Source: Collimonas rhizosphaerae (GTDB taxonomy: Bacteria; Pseudomonadota; Gammaproteobacteria; Burkholderiales; Burkholderiaceae_D). Taken from it: 64,000 bases of DNA. A program made the translations under genes and the position numbers. The notes below the pieces were generated by a model. That model saw only the letters and a list, made by a program, of their open reading frames with translations, did not search any database and was not told the DNA's origin. The stretch spans positions 89,795 through 153,794 of the forward strand of contig NZ_JBANDC010000012.1 of NCBI RefSeq assembly GCF_038896935.1, written 5' to 3'. The number at the start of each line of letters is the position of its first letter. Position 1 is the first letter of the stretch. Shown one piece after another: positions 60,583 to 64,000 of the stretch.

Positions 60583-60966
60583 TTACAAACCACTCCAAAC
60601 CACGCCAGACCGCATAAACACAATGGAACAGATTCTCACGTACATACCTGTCACCGCCCCGCTAAGAGAACGACAAGCGCCTTATCTCTAACAAGCAAAC
60701 CTATATGTTTGGCGCGGGTTCTGCTCTCATTCCGTGCCGTGAACTTGGGGGATTGGCTGTCGCTGAGTCTGACGCCTCAAATCTGGGTGATAGTTGGGAG
60801 ATGGGAGAATCTTGAGGTCATCTTAGACAACCTGAAACAATATTAACTCCCCGGAGAGCTACAGTTTACGTTGTCTAAGATGATGGCCAATGTGCAGACG
60901 ATAACTGGTCTTTTACGACGTCGAAAAAAGTATCGAAGACTTTTCGAATGGCCACATAAATTCCGC
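60583..60966. other. intergenic, no gene recognised
   Basis: About 380 bases between the ssrA fragment and the first PixA-like stop codon. Apart from the inverted repeat at 60818-60883 there is nothing recognisable; all frames are short. Confidence 0.5.
60818..60883. repeat. perfect 14-bp inverted repeat
   Basis: TCATCTTAGACAAC (60818-60831) and its exact complement (60870-60883), 38 bp apart. It may be a hairpin, or the joined ends of a lost mobile element. Confidence 0.6.
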
Positions 60967-61416
60967 TTATGCCGCGCCATGTATTGGCGGCAATAAAGGT
61001 TCAAGCTTTCTGGTAGCCGTAATGAACGGGTCAAAGGTCAAGTGTTTGCTGCCAGCGAGCAGCAACGTCATTGTATATTGCACTTTGGTGCCCACTTCGT
61101 TGACGCGGCCACCCCAAACGGTGCCTCCGTGCTGTGGATACGGCCTGGGATGTACGATGTCTGGAATTGCTTGCCCGCTAAAACCGAGAATGCGAATTGT
61201 TTCGGCGGGATCAATTGAGGCAACGGTCCAGACGATCGTATCATGCTCATGGCAAGTCGTAATCAATCCATTGCCACCTTCACTGCCATCACCGGAGTAT
61301 CCGGTCGTGTCCACCATGAAGACGTATTTGCTCAGATTATTGGTGGCAATGGCTTTACCTACGTTTACGATGACCAAGACATCGACAATTCTCGACAATG
61401 TACTAATTCTGGACAT
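60967..61416 (-). CDS. PixA/AidA-family protein, downstream copy
   Basis: A 149-residue protein of the inclusion-body/AidA family (PixA of Xenorhabdus, AidA of Burkholderia and Ralstonia): VDVLVIVNVGKAIATNNLSKYVFMVDTTGYSG then a beta-sandwich with ITTCHEHDTIVWTVASIDP and TFDPFITAT. Extra N-terminal residues (SRISTLSRI) and a C-terminal tail (RKLEPLLPPIHGAA) distinguish it from its neighbour. AidA genes are often quorum-sensing controlled (known in Burkholderia). A GGATTAAATC site precedes the ATG. Confidence 0.75.
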   Translation of the reverse strand: MSRISTLSRIVDVLVIVNVGKAIATNNLSKYVFMVDTTGYSGDGSEGGNGLITTCHEHDTIVWTVASIDPAETIRILGFSGQAIPDIVHPRPYPQHGGTVWGGRVNEVGTKVQYTMTLLLAGSKHLTFDPFITATRKLEPLLPPIHGAA

Positions 61417-61425
61417 GATTTAATC

Positions 61426-61470
61426 CTCAAAATTTTGAGAGCGCGGGCTGGGCTACGCTACGCCCGCGCT
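61426..61470 (-). promoter_or_regulatory. double hairpin between the two PixA-like genes
   Basis: On the minus strand AGCGCGGGC / GCCCGCGCT (61440-61470, perfect 9-bp stem), followed directly by the 14-bp palindrome CTCAAAA-TTTTGAG (61426-61439) and then the ribosome-binding site. It could reduce read-through to the second copy or protect the first copy's message. Confidence 0.5.
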
Positions 61471-61614
61471 TTCATTGCCGCTAAAATATTCAGAGAAGAA
61501 AAAGATAAAGCCTGAACAGCCCTATTGGTAACTTGCCTTGCCTATATTCTTGACACGCTGACCGGAACAGATTTACTCCTGCATTGCCCCAGCACGTTTT
61601 CCAAGAACACCAGG

Positions 61615-62010
61615 TTATTGCGGATTGGTCGCTGTAATGAAGGGGTCAAATGTCAGCTGCACGCTACCTTCCAGCAGTAATGTCATGGTGTATTGAATGT
61701 GGTTGCCAGCCTGGTTAACGCGCCCGCCCCAGGTGGTGCCGTCATACTGCGGATATTTCATGGGGTTGACCATGTTGGGGATGGCTTGTCCGGCGAAGCC
61801 TAGAATAGCGACTGATTCGGCGGGGTCGATAGAGGCGACGGTCCAGACGATCGTGTCGCCATTGCGGCACGTTGTGATCAATTCGTTACCCCCTTCGCTG
61901 CCATCACCGGAATATCCGGTCGTATCTACCATGAAGACATATTTGCTCAGATTTTTCGTCGCTACGGCTTGGCCTACATTTACGGCCACCAATACACAAA
62001 TTGTAGACAT
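61615..62010 (-). CDS. PixA/AidA-family protein, upstream copy
   Basis: A 131-residue paralogue of the gene at 60967. The central block (NLSKYVFMVDTTGYSGDGSEGG) is identical over more than 20 residues in both. It lacks the N- and C-terminal extensions. The same GATTAAATC site precedes its ATG. A recent tandem duplication is likely. GC is lower than in the left part of the window. The protein family lacks a known enzymatic activity. Confidence 0.75.
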   Translation of the reverse strand: MSTICVLVAVNVGQAVATKNLSKYVFMVDTTGYSGDGSEGGNELITTCRNGDTIVWTVASIDPAESVAILGFAGQAIPNMVNPMKYPQYDGTTWGGRVNQAGNHIQYTMTLLLEGSVQLTFDPFITATNPQ

Positions 62011-62638
62011 GATTTAATCCCTTATAAAAGTTTAGAACGTCATGAAACTACTCTTGTGACGACAGCATGAGAGCGATCTGTTTTCCGGACTTTTAAAAAA
62101 TGCCAGTATGTTTTCGCGTTGTTCACTTCTTCAATGGCGCACTCAATAGACGCGCCAAAAACAACCACTTGAGTAGCATGAAGTATTTTGCGCAGTCAGA
62201 TTTTCTGTGCCCATGAGGAAGTCACGCTGTAAGAATAGATCACACATTTAGCCGATGTAACTGTGATAAGTGACAGGTGAGTTGTGACAAAGAAGTGAGC
62301 AGGTGGATCCGCCCGCAGCTGTCTACGACCGGGGTCCTGGGATCACATCCGGCACGCATCATGCCGTGCAGGTGGGAACTACTTTTTGAATGAGAAAAAG
62401 GCTCCCGTTCGATTCGGCCTGCGCCAAGATGGCGCAGAATCTTAGAGCAATTGGCCTAACGCCCCAGAATGCATTGCTTGTCAATTTGGGACAGAGGTAC
62501 AGAGGGCTAGGCCCCAATCGTAGCACTGACGCATATTCTTACAAGATGCCGCCCCTCAAGTTTGGCGCATCGGGAATTGGCCCCTTAGCTGAACACCAAA
62601 GGACCCAGGTTCGTTCCTTTGGCGAGCAGATGCATGGC
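62011..62638. other. ~630-bp intergenic region, no gene recognised
   Basis: Upstream of the PixA-like pair and downstream of the DUF2334 gene. A plus-strand frame starting at 62390 is open into the DUF2334 gene but is antisense there and has no ribosome-binding site or known family. It should contain the promoter of the PixA-like genes. A stretch GTGATAAGTGACAGG near 62260 is the only conspicuous oligomer. Confidence 0.45.
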
Positions 62639-64000
62639 TTATGGATGTGCGAGTGTACTAGCATCAGTCCAGGTGTAGCCCAATGTCGTAATGCACTGAA
62701 TTATGTTTTTGAAGTCGGTGAATCCCGTCGTAACCAACGGCGCGAGCGACGACTCCAGCCAGAACGGATGAAAGAAGAAAGATGCGAATCCATCTCGTAC
62801 CACCGTGGCATATTGGGCATTAAGACAAATATCTTGCCAAGTGTAGGTAATATTTGAAGATGGATCGATAGAGCTAATATTGTATTCAATATTCCCCAGA
62901 TTTTCCGGCACGATCCACTGGCCGTAGTAGTCTTGCTTGATGACGTAGGGGAAGAATTGTCCAACTTGAAAATCCTTACTCACGGTCGCCGTAAAATTAG
63001 GGGTGTCGGAGGTGTAATAGACGGCGCGCTGATAGGTTGTATTAAATACTAGCGGCACAGCCTTCGTGCTCAGCGGTGATGCCTGATAGTGCGGTGTCTC
63101 CCAGGCAAATGGCGCGTAACCGTTATTCTGGAATTCTGTCTTTCCCGCCAGGAGACGTCCCAATGCCCATGCAGTCGAATCTTCGGCCACCGGAGTATTC
63201 GCCACGGCATTCCAGAATTCAAAATCATCGGCACTGACCCCTGTATTCTTATTCCGCATCGAATCGTATTGATGGGTATATCCATGCATCAGAATTTTCC
63301 CGCCTCGCGCCAGCGCGTAATTTAGCGACGTCTTGAGAGTCCCGGCCTGCGACAACGGTACTTCTTCTCGCACCCCGCCGTTGTACACACCCAAAGGGTC
63401 CATATAGTGTGGAATAGTCGCAATCGAAAATGGAATGTGTTGGCTCAGCAAATAGTCCGACAGTGTTTGCATTGTGCCGAAATTGACCAATGCATCGACG
63501 TCTTCCAGCCGTACCAGGGCTTTATGGCTTACCGGTTGATTGTCGGCGAATATGTCATGCAATATGTCGCAAAGCACCAGATAGCGGTCGCGTGGGCCGA
63601 TGTATGACAATGGCAAGTCAGCGAAATACCAGAAATTGCCGGAGCGGATAATATATGGCGCCTGCGCGGACGTCTTGCTGTTTGTAATCGTTACCAGCGC
63701 CTGTGCCTTGGTCGTATCGATGACCTGCGTGATGCCGACGTCGGGATCTGCGTTTACTGTGTTGCTCGGAGCATCGTATGCATAGTACTTCACCATCGAC
63801 TTACCCTTGTAGGAGACGGTGTCGAAGAAACCCGGTGCCGGGTTGCTCGAGCTGGGCGGCGCATTCAATCCCTGCAAGCCGTTAAAGCCGAATCCGTAAT
63901 GGGTATTGAAGTTATACGCCGCATTCCATGCGAACTGCCACAGGTTGTATTTGAACCAGACGACGGTTTTCTGCGTGGCATTGACATCGTTAAGAAATGC
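62639..64000 (-). CDS. DUF2334 protein (polysaccharide-deacetylase-like), 5' end beyond the window
   Basis: At least 453 codons, open to the right edge (starting AFLNDVNATQ within the window), so the N-terminus is missing. DUF2334 motifs: VRLEDVDALVNFGTM, containing the metal-type Asp pair, and GGKILMHGYTHQYDS with the His-x-x-x-His of deacetylases, then APFAWETPHY. Predicted carbohydrate-active protein, probably secreted or cell-surface. The two PixA-like genes follow on the same strand. A role in modifying an extracellular polymer is inferred from the fold. Confidence 0.8.
   Translation of the reverse strand, partial: AFLNDVNATQKTVVWFKYNLWQFAWNAAYNFNTHYGFGFNGLQGLNAPPSSSNPAPGFFDTVSYKGKSMVKYYAYDAPSNTVNADPDVGITQVIDTTKAQALVTITNSKTSAQAPYIIRSGNFWYFADLPLSYIGPRDRYLVLCDILHDIFADNQPVSHKALVRLEDVDALVNFGTMQTLSDYLLSQHIPFSIATIPHYMDPLGVYNGGVREEVPLSQAGTLKTSLNYALARGGKILMHGYTHQYDSMRNKNTGVSADDFEFWNAVANTPVAEDSTAWALGRLLAGKTEFQNNGYAPFAWETPHYQASPLSTKAVPLVFNTTYQRAVYYTSDTPNFTATVSKDFQVGQFFPYVIKQDYYGQWIVPENLGNIEYNISSIDPSSNITYTWQDICLNAQYATVVRDGFASFFFHPFWLESSLAPLVTTGFTDFKNIIQCITTLGYTWTDASTLAHP

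Noticed and set aside
60546..60700. Acceptor piece of a permuted (two-piece) tmRNA
   Set aside because: In permuted genes the coding piece follows with a matching GGAGGC-type 5' end; none is found downstream.
62390..62857. Plus-strand 155-codon frame
   Set aside because: Its second half is antisense to the DUF2334 gene, it has no ribosome-binding site and resembles no family I know.

Overview
The window looks like chromosomal DNA of a GC-rich betaproteobacterium, most probably Burkholderiales and within it Oxalobacteraceae (Collimonas, Herbaspirillum or Janthinobacterium relatives). This rests on the general look of the proteins, a kynB-kynU-kynA operon with a divergent Lrp-type regulator, dispersed REP-like hairpins and high GC through most of the window. 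It is an inference, since no rRNA gene is present. There is no complete insertion sequence, no prophage and no CRISPR array.

Layout. 0-3.6 kb: an exopolysaccharide-type Wzz protein, a stand-alone DUF4096 (IS5-type) protein, a thioester-reductase-like SDR and a possible mipA remnant. 3.8-15.3 kb: an OmpR/EnvZ-type two-component pair, a large bacterial alpha-2-macroglobulin overlapping pbpC, an alpha/beta hydrolase and yccF. 15.3-16.2 kb: an orphan TonB-like small gene between two 99-bp direct repeats. 16.3-25.4 kb: a DMT exporter; a CitMHS transporter/AtuA/AtuA-C/M20 peptidase operon with a divergent LysR regulator; signal peptidase I; an isochorismatase-fold hydrolase divergent from a GlxA-type regulator.

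25.5-36.2 kb: a secreted NUC1 nuclease coupled to a small protein, then a nine-gene uptake and hydrolysis operon behind a good sigma-54 promoter (Liv-type ABC transporter, amidohydrolase, M81 peptidase, DMT exporter). This suggests nitrogen-controlled use of an amide, ureide or cyclic peptide-like compound. 37-40.4 kb: the kynurenine pathway from tryptophan to anthranilate (kynA, kynU, kynB) with its regulator; kynB appears to lack a standard start codon. 40.4-42.2 kb: small VOC, SRPBCC and YciI proteins. 42.6-47.2 kb: degP with a membrane protein, a BrnT/BrnA toxin-antitoxin pair and a second two-component system. An identical split TTTAAG-N5-TTTAAT box lies upstream of both degP and the two-component operon, which suggests one envelope-stress circuit.

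47.4-59.1 kb: a secreted GDSL lipase, a lipoprotein, a JmjC-like cupin, an AraC regulator, an Mpo1-like membrane protein, a ketopantoate-reductase-like protein, several small secreted proteins (PsiF-like, adhesin-E-like), a 56-residue small protein with its own terminator, two related candidate small RNAs with CU-rich anti-Shine-Dalgarno stretches, and a Cache/HAMP/GGDEF diguanylate cyclase.

59.2 kb to the right edge: base composition falls and the content becomes accessory. It holds a MauJ-like protein with a HEPN ribonuclease motif, a displaced tmRNA (ssrA) 3' end that looks like an integration scar, two tandem PixA/AidA-type proteins and a DUF2334 (polysaccharide-deacetylase-like) protein running off the window. 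This part, the small-RNA pair, the 70-bp DnaA-box-like dispersed element and the shared regulatory box are the places most worth following up.
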